From positions 62,001 through 126,000 of the forward strand of contig JACKPA010000004.1 of NCBI GenBank assembly GCA_024233865.1: a DNA stretch of 64,000 nt, read 5' to 3'. Positions 16,001 through 25,159 of this stretch are shown piece after piece. Each line of letters opens with the position of its first letter. Positions within the stretch are counted from its first letter, which is position 1. The position numbers and the translations under genes are program-made. This stretch comes from Leptospiraceae bacterium (GTDB lineage Bacteria > Spirochaetota > Leptospiria > Leptospirales > Leptospiraceae). Under the pieces are notes generated by a model. The model had not been told where the DNA came from and ran no database searches. It saw only the letters and a program-made list of their open reading frames with translations.

Positions 16001-18847
16001 CAATATGGTTCTTATAGCTCAAATTATTTAGCAATTCAATCTTTTTTAATGAGAAATAATCTAATAAACTTAATGGAGCATTTTGAAAAATATTATAATA
16101 CTGTTATGTTAAAATTTAAATTGAAAGATTCTATTGCAGTATTTCAGGTTTTTCACCAATTTGTAATTAACCTACGAGGAGATTCTGAAGATTTTTTGTA
16201 TTTAAAAGGTTCTGCTTTTGATGAAGATATAACAGTGCCTATTTGGCTTGATGCAAAAGATGCTGGTTCTTTAACGTGTTATTATTACAATAAGGGTATT
16301 TTAGCATATTTGGCAAATGAATTTATTTTATCAAATGAACTATTCATTAAAGCTAAACCTTATGAAAGTGCTGCATTTGGAATGATGTATGTTCCAGAAT
16401 ATAATTTCTTTCAATCATTAACTAACCTTTCCCTTCTGAAAGAGGAAAAAGATAAACAAACCTACCTCGACCAGGTCAAGAAAAATCAGGAAAGAATGAA
16501 AGTCTGGGCAGAGAACTGCGAAGCAAACTATGGACATAAGTACCACATAGTAGAAGCAGAGATCAATAGACTAAACGGCAACATCGCAGAAGCAATAAAC
16601 CACTACGACACAGCAATCAAACTCGCCATTAAGCATGAATACATCCTGGAAGAAGCAATTGCCAACGAACTCGCTGGTAAGTTCTGGCTGAAGCAAAAAA
16701 ACGAAAGATTTGCCAGAATTTGTTTGACAGACGCAAGGTATGCTTACGAAAGATGGGGATGCAAACCAAAAGTAAAACAACTGGAAGCAAAGTATCCTGC
16801 CTTTACAAGGCTGCCAACAAGCAGAGAAGGTATAGGCTTGTCCGGGACTGTCACCATGTCAGCAACAACATCAGGAACGATTTCTGCTGGGTCATCGGGA
16901 ACGACAAATGCCGGTGCTTTGGACATACAGAGCGTGCTCAAAGCCTCCCAAACCCTATCGGGAGAAGTTGAGTTTGACAAACTCTTGGAAAAGATGATGC
17001 GAATCTTGTTTGAGAACGCAGGAGCAGAAAAAGGTGTCCTAATCCTTGTTGATAAAAGTAGCAAGAAACAAGAGATGGAACTAAGCGTCGAAGCCGAGGG
17101 AGATGCCAATAAAAACGAAATCAGTGTATTGCAACACAAAAAAATCAATCAAGTAAAGTTGCCTCAAACTATCATTAACTATGTATCAAGGGCAAAAAAG
17201 GAAATTGTTCTGGATGATGCGAGTAAGAGTGGTGCCTATACAAGGGACCCATATATCCAGACAGAAAAGCCCAAATCAGTATTGTGTTATCCAGTAATAA
17301 GCCAAGGTAAATTGGTAGCAATGGTATATCTGGAAAACAATTTGACAACGAATGTATTTACAGTGGATAGATTGGAGATCATGAAGATACTTGCGTCACA
17401 GCTTGCCATCTCTATAGACAACGCGGAACTTTACGATAATTTGGAAGGAAGGGTAAAAGCTCGAACTAAAGAAATAGGTGATATTATGAATAATGTGGAA
17501 CAAGGCATATTGACCTTAAATCCAGATTATAGCATAAACCCAGACTATTCCAAAAAAGTGATCGATATATTTAACAGAGACGATTTAGGGAACAAGAACT
17601 TTATATCAATATATCCAGAGGAAATACAAAAGAAGTTAGAGAAGTTTCTTTTGCAATTATTCAAGAACAAGTTCATGGCAGAAAGGATGTTTCAAGCATT
17701 AAATCCACTAAAAGAATATCACTTGCAACTAGATGAAGACAATACCAAAATATTATCGTTCCATTTTTCTCGGATTTACGAGGAAGACCGTGACGGGAAA
17801 TTGACAGAGAATATCCAAAAGCTCATGGTGGTGATAGACGATAAGACAGCAGAGCATGAGTTGCAACAGCAATTAGAAGCGAAAGCCAAAGAGCAAGCAG
17901 GCAAGGTAGAGAAGTTGTATCAGATACTCAATTTACAGCCATCGGTGTTTACAGGTTTCTTGAAAGAAGGTGGAGAAGTGATAGCTGTAGTGAGGGACAA
18001 GCTAAGTGGTGGATTAGAGAAGTTGAAGGATATAAAAAACATAGAAGAGTCTTATCGTGCCGTACATACACTAAAGGGAAATGCCAGGGCATTAAACTTG
18101 GATGGAATAGGTGAAGTATGCCACAAGTTAGAAGACGAGTTGGATAAGGTTCGTAACAATGTGGAAGGTGTAGACGATAAGCTGTATAAGTTGGTTCAAG
18201 AAGGAATTGATCGTGTGGAATTTGAGTTGAAGGACGGTAATAGCTTATTTGATAAGATATTAGGAATGAAGAGTGCCTTGCAGACCAAACAAGACTCAGC
18301 TGTATCCGCCCTTGAGAGTTTGTTACGAAACATAGTGAAGAAGGAAAGTGAGGATTCTGGTAAGAAGTTGGACTTTTCTTTCAAATCAGAGTTGGATGAA
18401 AAAGTGACAGAGGAAAGATTGAAGGTTTTTAAAAATCCACTGTTGCAAATAGTTCGTAATTCGATAGGTCATGGTTTGGAAGAAGCAGACGGGAGGAAAC
18501 AAGCCGGCAAGCCAGAAATTGGTAAAGTGTCTATCATGTTGCGAGAAGAAGGTGGAAAAATCATAGCTGAGTGTAGGGATGATGGAAGAGGCTTGGATGC
18601 GTCTAAGCTAAAAGCAAAGGCAGTGGAGAAGAAAGTGATAACTCCTGCAGAATCAGAAAATATGAGTGACGAGGAGAGCTATATGCTAATCTTTCGTTCT
18701 GGGTTTAGTACAGCAGAAAAAATCACTGGAACATCTGGTAGGGGAGTAGGAATGGATATAGTGAAGAGCGAAATCGAAAACGCAGGTGGTCATATCAAAA
18801 TCCAGACCAAATTGGGAGAGTATACAAAGTTCATTATAGGAGCATAA
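13010..18847 (+). CDS. Trifunctional Ser/Thr kinase, AAA ATPase and histidine kinase-like signalling protein
   Basis: 1945 residues. The protein kinase domain (~10-270) is intact: HKDIKPQN with H126/D128, DFG at D147, and GTLAYISPEQ. A MalT/AAA_16-type ATPase (~300-560) has Walker A GLSGIGKT at 325-332 and Walker B VIFLDDLQW. Alpha-helical repeats follow to ~1260, then GAF (~1304-1477), a PAS-like region, an Hpt domain (VHTLKGNARAL, H1686) and a CheA-like HATPase (~1780-1945; DDGRGLD, GTSGRGVGMD). This layout is known from Leptospira and cyanobacteria. The C-terminus is CheA-like, using Hpt and not a HisKA. About 15310-16440, inside the helical region, uses visibly more A/T-ending codons than both flanks. 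No partner response regulator is adjacent. Confidence 0.9.
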   Translation: MTILLDYKITDTIHEGEKHIIYRGEKDNKKVVIKQPCNEYPTLEELKRIQTEFELLQKFAVTPSITKAIALEKYNNTLLLVFEDIAGDSLFHLIGEKEKFDIKEFLNLAIETVKALGEIHRANVIHKDIKPQNIIYDKKTNKLEIIDFGSASLLSKETPSISMANALEGTLAYISPEQTGRMNRMVDYRTDFYSLGVAFYQMVTGKLPFESVDPMELIHSHIAVSPASPEELGVPKPISNIILKLMSKNAEDRYQSAYGLLQDLEWCLQHIENLNQLKFTPGQKDVSLSFRIPEKLYGREPELNKLFEVYEQACSGPTQIILVNGLSGIGKTALVNEIHKPIVNSRGYFISGKFDPMKRNMPYRAFIYAFQDLVKMILTESGEAISKWKTSLLDALGSNGKVITEVIPELELIIGEQPPVVELTPTEAQNRFNLVFQNFVKVFATKEHPLVIFLDDLQWTDIPSINLLQTLYTATDISHMLFILSYRVNEVDAVHPFMLMLQELKKQEYQIEEISLGALKKEDVNQLIADTLQYETSQTEPLSEIVHSKTAGNPFFVNELLTNIYQKDMIYFRKGKWQWDLSKIGEANISGNVIDLLVEKVEKLSKTEQDTLKLISCIGSWFYVDVFYSMLGKEESETKELLTSLANSGFISIGENKGKFVHDRVKEALYGITSEEEKENYHYKIGKTYLELAKKRDSLDEHAFTIVNQLNNAVNMLSSEEREMLLDLDILGANKALASSAYEPALNLIQMAEKLLPENSWDLIYEKTFDVYTKLAKLNFMNGMTTNAENYFALILKNCKIDIHKVNVSEIKILLYLSQNKPIEAIQEGKQALSLLGVEIPDIHDPTPEILKVNQFLENRKIEDILGLPRMEDEKITAAMKILSACIVPAYIAQPSLMPIIVLKKVNLSLEFGNYITSPISYAFYGVLLCNALGNVEAGIKFGELAIKLVESLSVNFMKSSIYFVFAAMINHWKHHAKKNTNYFIDSIQAGFEFGDFQYGSYSSNYLAIQSFLMRNNLINLMEHFEKYYNTVMLKFKLKDSIAVFQVFHQFVINLRGDSEDFLYLKGSAFDEDITVPIWLDAKDAGSLTCYYYNKGILAYLANEFILSNELFIKAKPYESAAFGMMYVPEYNFFQSLTNLSLLKEEKDKQTYLDQVKKNQERMKVWAENCEANYGHKYHIVEAEINRLNGNIAEAINHYDTAIKLAIKHEYILEEAIANELAGKFWLKQKNERFARICLTDARYAYERWGCKPKVKQLEAKYPAFTRLPTSREGIGLSGTVTMSATTSGTISAGSSGTTNAGALDIQSVLKASQTLSGEVEFDKLLEKMMRILFENAGAEKGVLILVDKSSKKQEMELSVEAEGDANKNEISVLQHKKINQVKLPQTIINYVSRAKKEIVLDDASKSGAYTRDPYIQTEKPKSVLCYPVISQGKLVAMVYLENNLTTNVFTVDRLEIMKILASQLAISIDNAELYDNLEGRVKARTKEIGDIMNNVEQGILTLNPDYSINPDYSKKVIDIFNRDDLGNKNFISIYPEEIQKKLEKFLLQLFKNKFMAERMFQALNPLKEYHLQLDEDNTKILSFHFSRIYEEDRDGKLTENIQKLMVVIDDKTAEHELQQQLEAKAKEQAGKVEKLYQILNLQPSVFTGFLKEGGEVIAVVRDKLSGGLEKLKDIKNIEESYRAVHTLKGNARALNLDGIGEVCHKLEDELDKVRNNVEGVDDKLYKLVQEGIDRVEFELKDGNSLFDKILGMKSALQTKQDSAVSALESLLRNIVKKESEDSGKKLDFSFKSELDEKVTEERLKVFKNPLLQIVRNSIGHGLEEADGRKQAGKPEIGKVSIMLREEGGKIIAECRDDGRGLDASKLKAKAVEKKVITPAESENMSDEESYMLIFRSGFSTAEKITGTSGRGVGMDIVKSEIENAGGHIKIQTKLGEYTKFIIGA

Positions 18848-19214
18848 GAGTTCTTGCACGAGAAGGTGACACTGGTAGAAAATACCGGTGTCACCTTTAG
18901 CAAATAATTAGTAAAGCAAAAGAAATTGTTAGTTTTCCCCTGTCCCGTAAACGGGGTTTGTACAATTTCTTTAGCTCCCCCGCTTCACGGGGGTTGGGGG
19001 GAAATTCACAAAAACTTACGCTTGATTACTTAGAGTCAAAGAATCCATATAGCCTATTGTCAAGTTCTCTATTAAAAGTAGAAATTTTTTCAGTAACTTC
19101 ATACGATTTTTAAAGAAAAAAACTGTATTTAACTCGCCGCACTAGAAAGATTAAAAAATCATTGCCATTCATAAGTTATCCTTTGATATGGGTACATTTT
19201 ATAGGGGTGTTAAC
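18848..19214. other. Intergenic region with hairpins
   Basis: Contains the probable kinase terminator (18863-18897), a small hairpin cccgt/acggg (18954-18965) and a G/C-rich hairpin cccccg/cggggg (18977-18993). The last two look like a dispersed palindromic repeat. The remainder, to the porin start, shows no gene. Confidence 0.6.
18863..18897 (+). terminator. Stem-loop after the large kinase gene
   Basis: A 15-bp stem, aaggtgacactggta against taccggtgtcacctt, with one G.T pair and a 5-base loop. It starts 16 bases after the stop codon. No strong T-run follows, so it could be a non-canonical terminator or an RNA-stabilising hairpin. Confidence 0.65.
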
Positions 19215-20804
19215 ATGCGGAATAGGGTTGCTTTGTTTGTTATACTAATTTTTTGTTTTTTGGCAGATATTCACGGAGATGAATTTCATAGTATAGACGG
19301 ATTGTACGGAGAAAGAGCGTCCGGTTTGGCGGGAGCTTATTCTGCACTTTCGGATGACCCATCAGGAGCTTATTATAACCCAGGTGGTCTTATTTTTGCC
19401 GTTGCCAATAGAGTTTCGCTTTCGGCAAGCGGATATAACAAAACAAGCAAATCTTTTGAAAATTTGTTAGGATTCGGGCAGAGTTATGAAAGAAAGTCTT
19501 CTGCGTATGCTCCCAATTTGATTGGTTCTTTAAACGTATTTGGGAAATTTGCTGTGGCTTTTACGGTTGTGAACACACGATTGGAAGACTTTAACCAAGC
19601 GGATCAATTTTATTACCCCCATTTTTTCTCCCAACTCAATCAAATTACCTCTGACTACACAAACAATGCAACTCAATTTTTGATTGGTCCTAGCTTGTCC
19701 TACAGATTGTCCAATCGTCTAGGTTTTGGAGTGTCTTTGTATTATTTTAATGATAGGATGCGAACTAGAATTGATTCAAGGGGTGTTTTTACAACGGACG
19801 GATTTACTACACTTACAACCAATGATGCCCGAACAACAGACGGTTTGGAACCGGTTTTTGGTTGGCAGTATATTGTGAGCAAAACTCTTTCACTTGGACT
19901 TTCCGTGCGAAGAAAGTTTCTTAATTCCAAACATAGAAGGACTTCATACATTAGCACTCCCCAATATATGGATCCTTACAACTACAATGTGGTGACTACA
20001 CAAACCGGACCTCCCGGAACACCTGCCACAACTACTTATAGTCCGCTTCTCGCAAGTGATTATCTCATTGACGAGAGTACAGGAGATATTATGTCTTGGT
20101 TTGTTCCTGTGGAATCTATTCCGGTAAGTAATAAAACAGGTTTGAACGATAGTATACTGGTAGGGAAATCGCTTTCAACGGCAAGAATACCAGAGGTACC
20201 TCAACTGCGGATGGGTTTTGCCTACTATCCCACTCCCAAGTTTTTGTTATCGTTTGACTTTATTTATACCGATGGTTATTCCGTAAAGAAAAATCTTTAC
20301 ATGGTAGATATCAACAATCCTATTGTATATTATAACGATGATAGATATAGGCAGTTGGAACTTTTATCAACAAGGAACTTTGCAATTGGAATGGAATACT
20401 ATCTTACGGAATCCTTGGTTATTCGAGGAGGCTATTTCACAAACAAGTCCAATACAAAACCTATCAACCGAACGCTAAGAGCAATGGTCTATTTATACCA
20501 AGAATTGCAAAGTTTGGATACTCTTTCTGCTTCTACCGGGGGTGGGGGATACTTGATCTATGCCAATCCGGAATTGTCAACGCCCGCTAGAAATGAAAAA
20601 ATTGATCTGGAAGGTATCTCCCTTGCAGTGGGATACGAAACGGCAAAAAATTCTACCAGTTTGACCTATGTTTTGCAAAAGGAAAACATTTTTCAGACAT
20701 CCGGAAGCCGAACCGGAATGCCACAGTTATTGCAAGTAGGTTTTGCTGCTCCAATGAAGTATCGGAATCAGACCATTCTTTTGTCTGCTGGTATTAAATA
20801 CTAA
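19215..20804 (+). CDS. OmpP1/FadL-family outer-membrane protein
   Basis: 529 residues from the ATG at 19215, which has ggggtg 5 bases upstream and gives a clean signal peptide (MRNRVALFVILIFCFLADIH). A start at 19188 would add nine residues with no gain. The mature N-terminus GERASGLAGAYSALSDDPSG followed by AYYNPGG is the FadL hallmark, and the rest alternates like a beta-barrel and ends in an aromatic strand. FadL-type porins take up long-chain fatty acids or other hydrophobic compounds. A GT87-type gene follows after 14 bases. Confidence 0.85.
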   Translation: MRNRVALFVILIFCFLADIHGDEFHSIDGLYGERASGLAGAYSALSDDPSGAYYNPGGLIFAVANRVSLSASGYNKTSKSFENLLGFGQSYERKSSAYAPNLIGSLNVFGKFAVAFTVVNTRLEDFNQADQFYYPHFFSQLNQITSDYTNNATQFLIGPSLSYRLSNRLGFGVSLYYFNDRMRTRIDSRGVFTTDGFTTLTTNDARTTDGLEPVFGWQYIVSKTLSLGLSVRRKFLNSKHRRTSYISTPQYMDPYNYNVVTTQTGPPGTPATTTYSPLLASDYLIDESTGDIMSWFVPVESIPVSNKTGLNDSILVGKSLSTARIPEVPQLRMGFAYYPTPKFLLSFDFIYTDGYSVKKNLYMVDINNPIVYYNDDRYRQLELLSTRNFAIGMEYYLTESLVIRGGYFTNKSNTKPINRTLRAMVYLYQELQSLDTLSASTGGGGYLIYANPELSTPARNEKIDLEGISLAVGYETAKNSTSLTYVLQKENIFQTSGSRTGMPQLLQVGFAAPMKYRNQTILLSAGIKY

Positions 20805-20818
20805 GGTGATTTATAAAT

Positions 20819-22078
20819 ATGTCCAAACATTTTAACATTTTTTTATGGTTTCTTTTTATTTCTATTTTGGTATTATTATTCGTCGGTGGAGTTTCTAAGT
20901 CAAAAAATCAGAGTGATTTTAATGATTATTACAGAGCTTCTATTTCCTTTTCAAATAAAAAAGACATCTACCACGTAGAATTGATTAAGAATTTAAGCCA
21001 ATCAATTACGCTACAAAATCTTTTTCAACCGGAAAATCTGAAAAAATTAGAAGCACTGAAAGGCAATCTTGGCTCTTATATTTACCCTCCGACCTTTGCT
21101 TTTTTGCTTATGCCCATGGCTCAGCTTGATTATCCTTTGGCTTCTTTATTCTTTTTTCTTATCAATTTTTTATGTTTGCTTTTATCACTATTTTTAATTC
21201 ATAAAATGATACCTTCGCCAAACATCATTTTAGTTTATATAATTTCTCTCTTGTTTTCATATCGTTTTTTGGAAAATCATATCATCAACAACCAAGTCGC
21301 CTTTATTCTTATATTTCTAATACTCTTATCGGTTTACACGAAATCGAGTTGGCTGGCTGCTATTTTGCTTTCTCTTGGAATTGTGATAAAGATTACTCCC
21401 GGAATATTTATTTTGTATTTTCTCTACAAGCGAAGGTATTTAATCCTTATTTTAACGGTGGTTTTTTTGGCTTTTTGGCTATTGCTGCCTTCTTTGGCTG
21501 GGCATGAATACAATATGTTGCAGTTAAAAAACTGGTATTTACTTGTATTAGACAATGCCATGAAAAATCCGATCTTTCGAGCTTGGAAAAACAACCAGAG
21601 CTTGCTTGCTACGTTGGCAAAGTATTTTCTCAATGGAGCTGACCTTCTCAATCAGCCTCGTTATTCTATGCCATTTGTTTCTTCGTCTGCTACTACGGTC
21701 AAAGGGATGTTTTATGCACTTACAGTGACGATATTGGCACCTCTCTTTTGGAGAATGAAAAAAGGCATAGAAGACAATTTACTACTTGCTTGCTTGTTTA
21801 TTCTGTCTGTTGTTTTGAGCGGAGTCAGTTGGATTCATTCTTTTTCTGTTTTATTGTTTTCTTTTGTTTATGCTGTAAATTTCTTATATGAAAGGCAAGA
21901 ACTGAAACGCTACAGAATCATTTTGGGAGTAGTAGGGTTAATGTTTATTTTGCTAGGAAGACAATTTATAGGCTCCGGAATGGAAGACACCGCCATGATG
22001 TATTCTGTTTATTTGTATGTTTCTTTGGCTTTGTATATTTTGCTTTTACAATTCAAAGATGAGGAGTCTGTAGTATGA
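20819..22078 (+). CDS. GT87/DUF2029-type polyprenol-phosphate-dependent glycosyltransferase
   Basis: 419 residues, with about 10 predicted membrane helices. The first periplasmic loop has DFNDYYRASISF and further on YIYPPTFAFLLMPMAQL. This is the acidic-then-YPP pattern of GT-C family 87 mannosyltransferases and relatives. It would work at the cytoplasmic membrane transferring sugar from a lipid-linked donor to an envelope polymer or lipid. The acceptor is unknown. It lies 14 bases after the porin gene and may share its transcript. Confidence 0.75.
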   Translation: MSKHFNIFLWFLFISILVLLFVGGVSKSKNQSDFNDYYRASISFSNKKDIYHVELIKNLSQSITLQNLFQPENLKKLEALKGNLGSYIYPPTFAFLLMPMAQLDYPLASLFFFLINFLCLLLSLFLIHKMIPSPNIILVYIISLLFSYRFLENHIINNQVAFILIFLILLSVYTKSSWLAAILLSLGIVIKITPGIFILYFLYKRRYLILILTVVFLAFWLLLPSLAGHEYNMLQLKNWYLLVLDNAMKNPIFRAWKNNQSLLATLAKYFLNGADLLNQPRYSMPFVSSSATTVKGMFYALTVTILAPLFWRMKKGIEDNLLLACLFILSVVLSGVSWIHSFSVLLFSFVYAVNFLYERQELKRYRIILGVVGLMFILLGRQFIGSGMEDTAMMYSVYLYVSLALYILLLQFKDEESVV

Positions 22079-22097
22079 AAAAATTTCAATAAACTTC

Positions 22098-23198
22098 TCA
22101 AGGAGTATTGAATAATATTAAAAACTTTGTTCCGCTATTTATTTTGTCTGCGTCTTCTGGGATAGATTCTACGCTAATTCGTCCGTTGTAAGACTGCACA
22201 AATTTTGCTACCAAGGGCATTCCAAAACCGGTTCCTTTTTCTTGGTTTGTTCCAGGTCGGTTTGTTTTTTTAGTAGGATCAAATATTATTTCCAACAGTT
22301 CCTGTGGCATCCCAATTCCATGATCTTGAAAGATTAGTTGTACTTTTTGATTGGGTAGAGTTTCTGCACTTATTTCGATTCTACCCTTTGGATAAGAAAA
22401 TTTGATGGCATTTGTTAAAAGATTATTAACTACAGAATTAACCAGGGAGACTCTTTCTGCTAAAATTTTGATTGAATCATCTATTTGTAGGCTAATTTGA
22501 ATTTCTTTTTTTTCAATTAGGTTTTTTAGCATGGAGATTGATGTTTGGAGTGTTTCTTTAAGGTTTATGGGTTCTAACTTTAATTCGTATTTGTTTTCAA
22601 CAAGGGCGCTTATTTTTCGAACTAATTTGATAACTTGCAAGATGTTTTCCGAAGAAGCCCGTATTAACCATTTGGCTTTGTCCATTGAGACAGTATCTGC
22701 TTCAACCATCTTGATCATACTTAGAATGGCACCAGCCGGATTGGCAAGATCGTGACACAAAACGTGGAGTAGACCTTCTCGCTCACCGCTAATTTGCTCT
22801 ATTTTTTTTCTGCTTTCCGTTAATTCTATATGAGTTTTGACTCTTGCCAACAGCTCGGTTGAATTAAACGGCTTTGTAACATAGTCTACAGCTCCTACCT
22901 CAAACCCTTTGATTATATCTTCCGGTTCATTTCTTGCAGTTAAAAAAATGACAGGAATATTTTTGGTAACAGGGTTTTCCTTGAGTTTGAGGCAAGTATT
23001 AAAACCATTTATATGAGGCATCATAACATCTAGCAGTATCAAATCCGGATTAAACTGTACAGCTGTTTCTATTGCCTGGAATCCGTCTAAAGCAGCTAAA
23101 ACATCGTATTTGTTTTTGGTTAAAATAGTGCTTAATACTTCTATATTGGTAGGTGTATCATCTACAATTAATATTTTTACAATTTTATTTTCCGTCAT
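22098..23198 (-). CDS. Response regulator-histidine kinase (REC-HisKA-HATPase)
   Basis: 366 residues. The N-terminal receiver domain has the phospho-acceptor D57 in LILLDVMMP and the KPF switch at 109-111. A short coiled coil leads to an H-box LCHDLANPAG (H149) and an HATPase with N-box NNLLTNAIKF, DHGIGMP and GTGFGMPL. It is soluble, with no sensor or membrane segment, so it acts downstream of another kinase. Receiver-first kinases of this kind are common in spirochaetes. It stands alone, convergent with the GT87 gene. Confidence 0.9.
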   Translation of the reverse strand: MTENKIVKILIVDDTPTNIEVLSTILTKNKYDVLAALDGFQAIETAVQFNPDLILLDVMMPHINGFNTCLKLKENPVTKNIPVIFLTARNEPEDIIKGFEVGAVDYVTKPFNSTELLARVKTHIELTESRKKIEQISGEREGLLHVLCHDLANPAGAILSMIKMVEADTVSMDKAKWLIRASSENILQVIKLVRKISALVENKYELKLEPINLKETLQTSISMLKNLIEKKEIQISLQIDDSIKILAERVSLVNSVVNNLLTNAIKFSYPKGRIEISAETLPNQKVQLIFQDHGIGMPQELLEIIFDPTKKTNRPGTNQEKGTGFGMPLVAKFVQSYNGRISVESIPEDADKINSGTKFLILFNTP

Positions 23199-23305
23199 TT
23201 TATCCCTAAAAAAGAGTTTTCTGTAAAATTAAACTTAGTCAAGCATATTAAACTTTATTTTATTGGTCTATAATTGAATTGTGGGATATTATAAGGACTG
23301 ATTCA

Positions 23306-23956
23306 ATGAAAAAGCTTGAAGACTCTCTAAAATTTAAAGAATGGACACAATCTCTTCTGAAAAATGGTGTTCATATTGAGGATATAGATGTTTTGAATAC
23401 AATCCATAAGCCAAATGGAGAAGTGTTATTTGGGTTGATCGATGTTGATGCCGTAGACGAAGAAGGGAAAAAGATATTGCCAATCGTTTTATTAAGGGGA
23501 CACTTTGTTATTGTTTTGGTTTGTCTGATTGAAAAAGAAACTTTCCGGAAATATTGTTTATTGGTTAAGCAAAGGCGTATAGCCGATGGTAGTATGTTTT
23601 ATGAGCATCCTGCTGGTATGTGTGACAGTGAATCCGACCCATACAAGGTTGCGTTAAAAGAAGTGTGGGAAGAAACCGGACTACAAATTTCAAGAGAATC
23701 TTTAGTATTGCTTAATGATAAATTGCTTTATAGCTCACCTGGTCTTTTGGACGAGGGGGGGTATTTTTTTGCTTGTGAAATCAGTTTAACTACAAAGGAA
23801 ATCGAATCATTCAAAAATCAAAAAATGGGTGATACTACCGAGCATGAGTATATTACTACTTATATTTGTAGCTTTGAAGAAAGTTTTGATTTGATTAAAA
23901 ATACAAGCGGTTTATTGGTAAATTATTTGTACCTAAACCATACTAATAAAAAGTAG
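23306..23956 (+). CDS. NUDIX hydrolase, ADP-ribose pyrophosphatase-like
   Basis: 216 residues from the ATG at 23306, with an aagga ribosome-binding site about 9 bases upstream. A TTG start at 23279 is possible but weaker. The NUDIX box runs AGMCDSESDPYKVALKEVWE then ETGL, with K in place of the usual R. The AGM lead-in and the pre-box strand EHPAG are typical of ADP-sugar pyrophosphatases. It probably hydrolyses ADP-ribose or a nucleotide sugar. Two small genes of unknown function follow. Confidence 0.82.
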   Translation: MKKLEDSLKFKEWTQSLLKNGVHIEDIDVLNTIHKPNGEVLFGLIDVDAVDEEGKKILPIVLLRGHFVIVLVCLIEKETFRKYCLLVKQRRIADGSMFYEHPAGMCDSESDPYKVALKEVWEETGLQISRESLVLLNDKLLYSSPGLLDEGGYFFACEISLTTKEIESFKNQKMGDTTEHEYITTYICSFEESFDLIKNTSGLLVNYLYLNHTNKK

Positions 23957-23965
23957 AATAAAGAA

Positions 23966-24460
23966 TTGGAACAAGAAAATCAGTATTATACTCCTTTGTA
24001 TAAAATATTCTTTATTATTAGCTTTATATTGCTTTTTGTATTTTTAATTTTGTTTAGCCTTGTAAAGAATAAAAATGAAACCTTATTAAATAGCTATAAA
24101 TTATTAGAGAAAGAAGGTCGTACGACTTTTTCCGTATTAGTTGATCAACATTCTATCAAAGATGGAAAAAAAAAGCGTTTTATATATACGTATCTTGTTC
24201 CGGACAATTATGGTAGAATGAATGAAGTTGTAGAGATTGTAGACCAGCAGATTAACAAAAAATTGAGGGTAGGAGATACTGTTCTTACTCAAAGTATGAC
24301 CATACAATTGTTTGGAAGGAGTGTACTTATTTCCAAAATCGTAGGAAATCTAGAAAAAAGAACCATAGATGATTTTTTATACAAACTATCAGCTTTTGGT
24401 ATTTTGTATTCCCTTGTAATTGGCTTGATTGCTATTTTTTATAAGCTAACCGGAAAGTAA
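23966..24460 (+). CDS. Two-helix membrane protein, DUF3592-like
   Basis: 164 residues. Membrane helices lie at about 15-35 (FFIISFILLFVFLILFSL) and 140-160, with a ~90-residue beta-rich domain between that faces outside or the periplasm. This layout resembles DUF3592 proteins. Start: TTG at 23966 with aataaagaa upstream; no ATG is available before the first helix. It begins 9 bases after the NUDIX gene and ends 2 bases from the convergent secreted-protein gene. No function can be assigned. Confidence 0.6.
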   Translation: MEQENQYYTPLYKIFFIISFILLFVFLILFSLVKNKNETLLNSYKLLEKEGRTTFSVLVDQHSIKDGKKKRFIYTYLVPDNYGRMNEVVEIVDQQINKKLRVGDTVLTQSMTIQLFGRSVLISKIVGNLEKRTIDDFLYKLSAFGILYSLVIGLIAIFYKLTGK

Positions 24461-24462
24461 TA

Positions 24463-25020
24463 TCATGGTACATTTTTAATAACCATTTCTACTTGAAAAG
24501 GGCTTTGCAGGTGTAATTTGGGGTCAACTTCAAAAGAAATATAAGAAAGATAGTTTTTGTATTTCACCAAATACATATATTCGGTAAATTTCAAATGCTT
24601 TAGTTTCTTTTGAACTTCTTGTATCCATTGATTATTTGGTTGAATTTCTTTAATCCGAACGCTTGTGTCCGTAATGTTTGGTAATTCTGGCAGACAGTTT
24701 GGAGTGTCTAATTTTTCGATTTCAGCTTTAAATATTCTCAGAATATTTTGGTTTAACCTTTTTTCGGCTTCTTTTTCTTCTTTCAGCTTTTCATTGAAAT
24801 CCGGAATGTAAAAATAGCTCCAATATTCTTTATCCAAATCAATTTCAACGCTAGTTTCTTTAATTTTGGCTTCTTGTTTATCTTTATGAGGAGAAACATT
24901 TGTATCATTAGGGGTACTTTTGGCTGTTTCTACCTTGGTATCCTTATTTGCAGCTGGAGCTGCATCTTGTGCTCCTACTGTAGAAGCAATCAATAAACAG
25001 AGGATTATTAAATATTTCAT
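24463..25020 (-). CDS. Secreted hypothetical protein
   Basis: 185 residues. A signal peptide (MKYLIILCLLIASTVGA) ends before QDAAP, giving a periplasmic or exported protein. A Lys/Thr/Glu-rich linker is followed by a ~110-residue mixed domain with conserved-looking aromatic residues. I do not recognise the family. Confidence 0.7.
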   Translation of the reverse strand: MKYLIILCLLIASTVGAQDAAPAANKDTKVETAKSTPNDTNVSPHKDKQEAKIKETSVEIDLDKEYWSYFYIPDFNEKLKEEKEAEKRLNQNILRIFKAEIEKLDTPNCLPELPNITDTSVRIKEIQPNNQWIQEVQKKLKHLKFTEYMYLVKYKNYLSYISFEVDPKLHLQSPFQVEMVIKNVP

Positions 25021-25159
25021 AATACAATTTACCTATCGGAATTTTTATGGGAATTTTGAGAAATTTATTTGGTTCAGGGTTCCTTTTCTCTTTTTTGTAT
25101 TTTTCCACCCTAGGTTAATTACCGAATTATTTTTTCTACCGCTTTTTTGTATTCAATTA

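Noticed and set aside
13010..18847. Classical HisKA histidine kinase at the C-terminus
   Set aside because: The phospho-site is an Hpt-type VHTLKGNARAL and the ATPase is CheA-like; there is no HisKA H-box.
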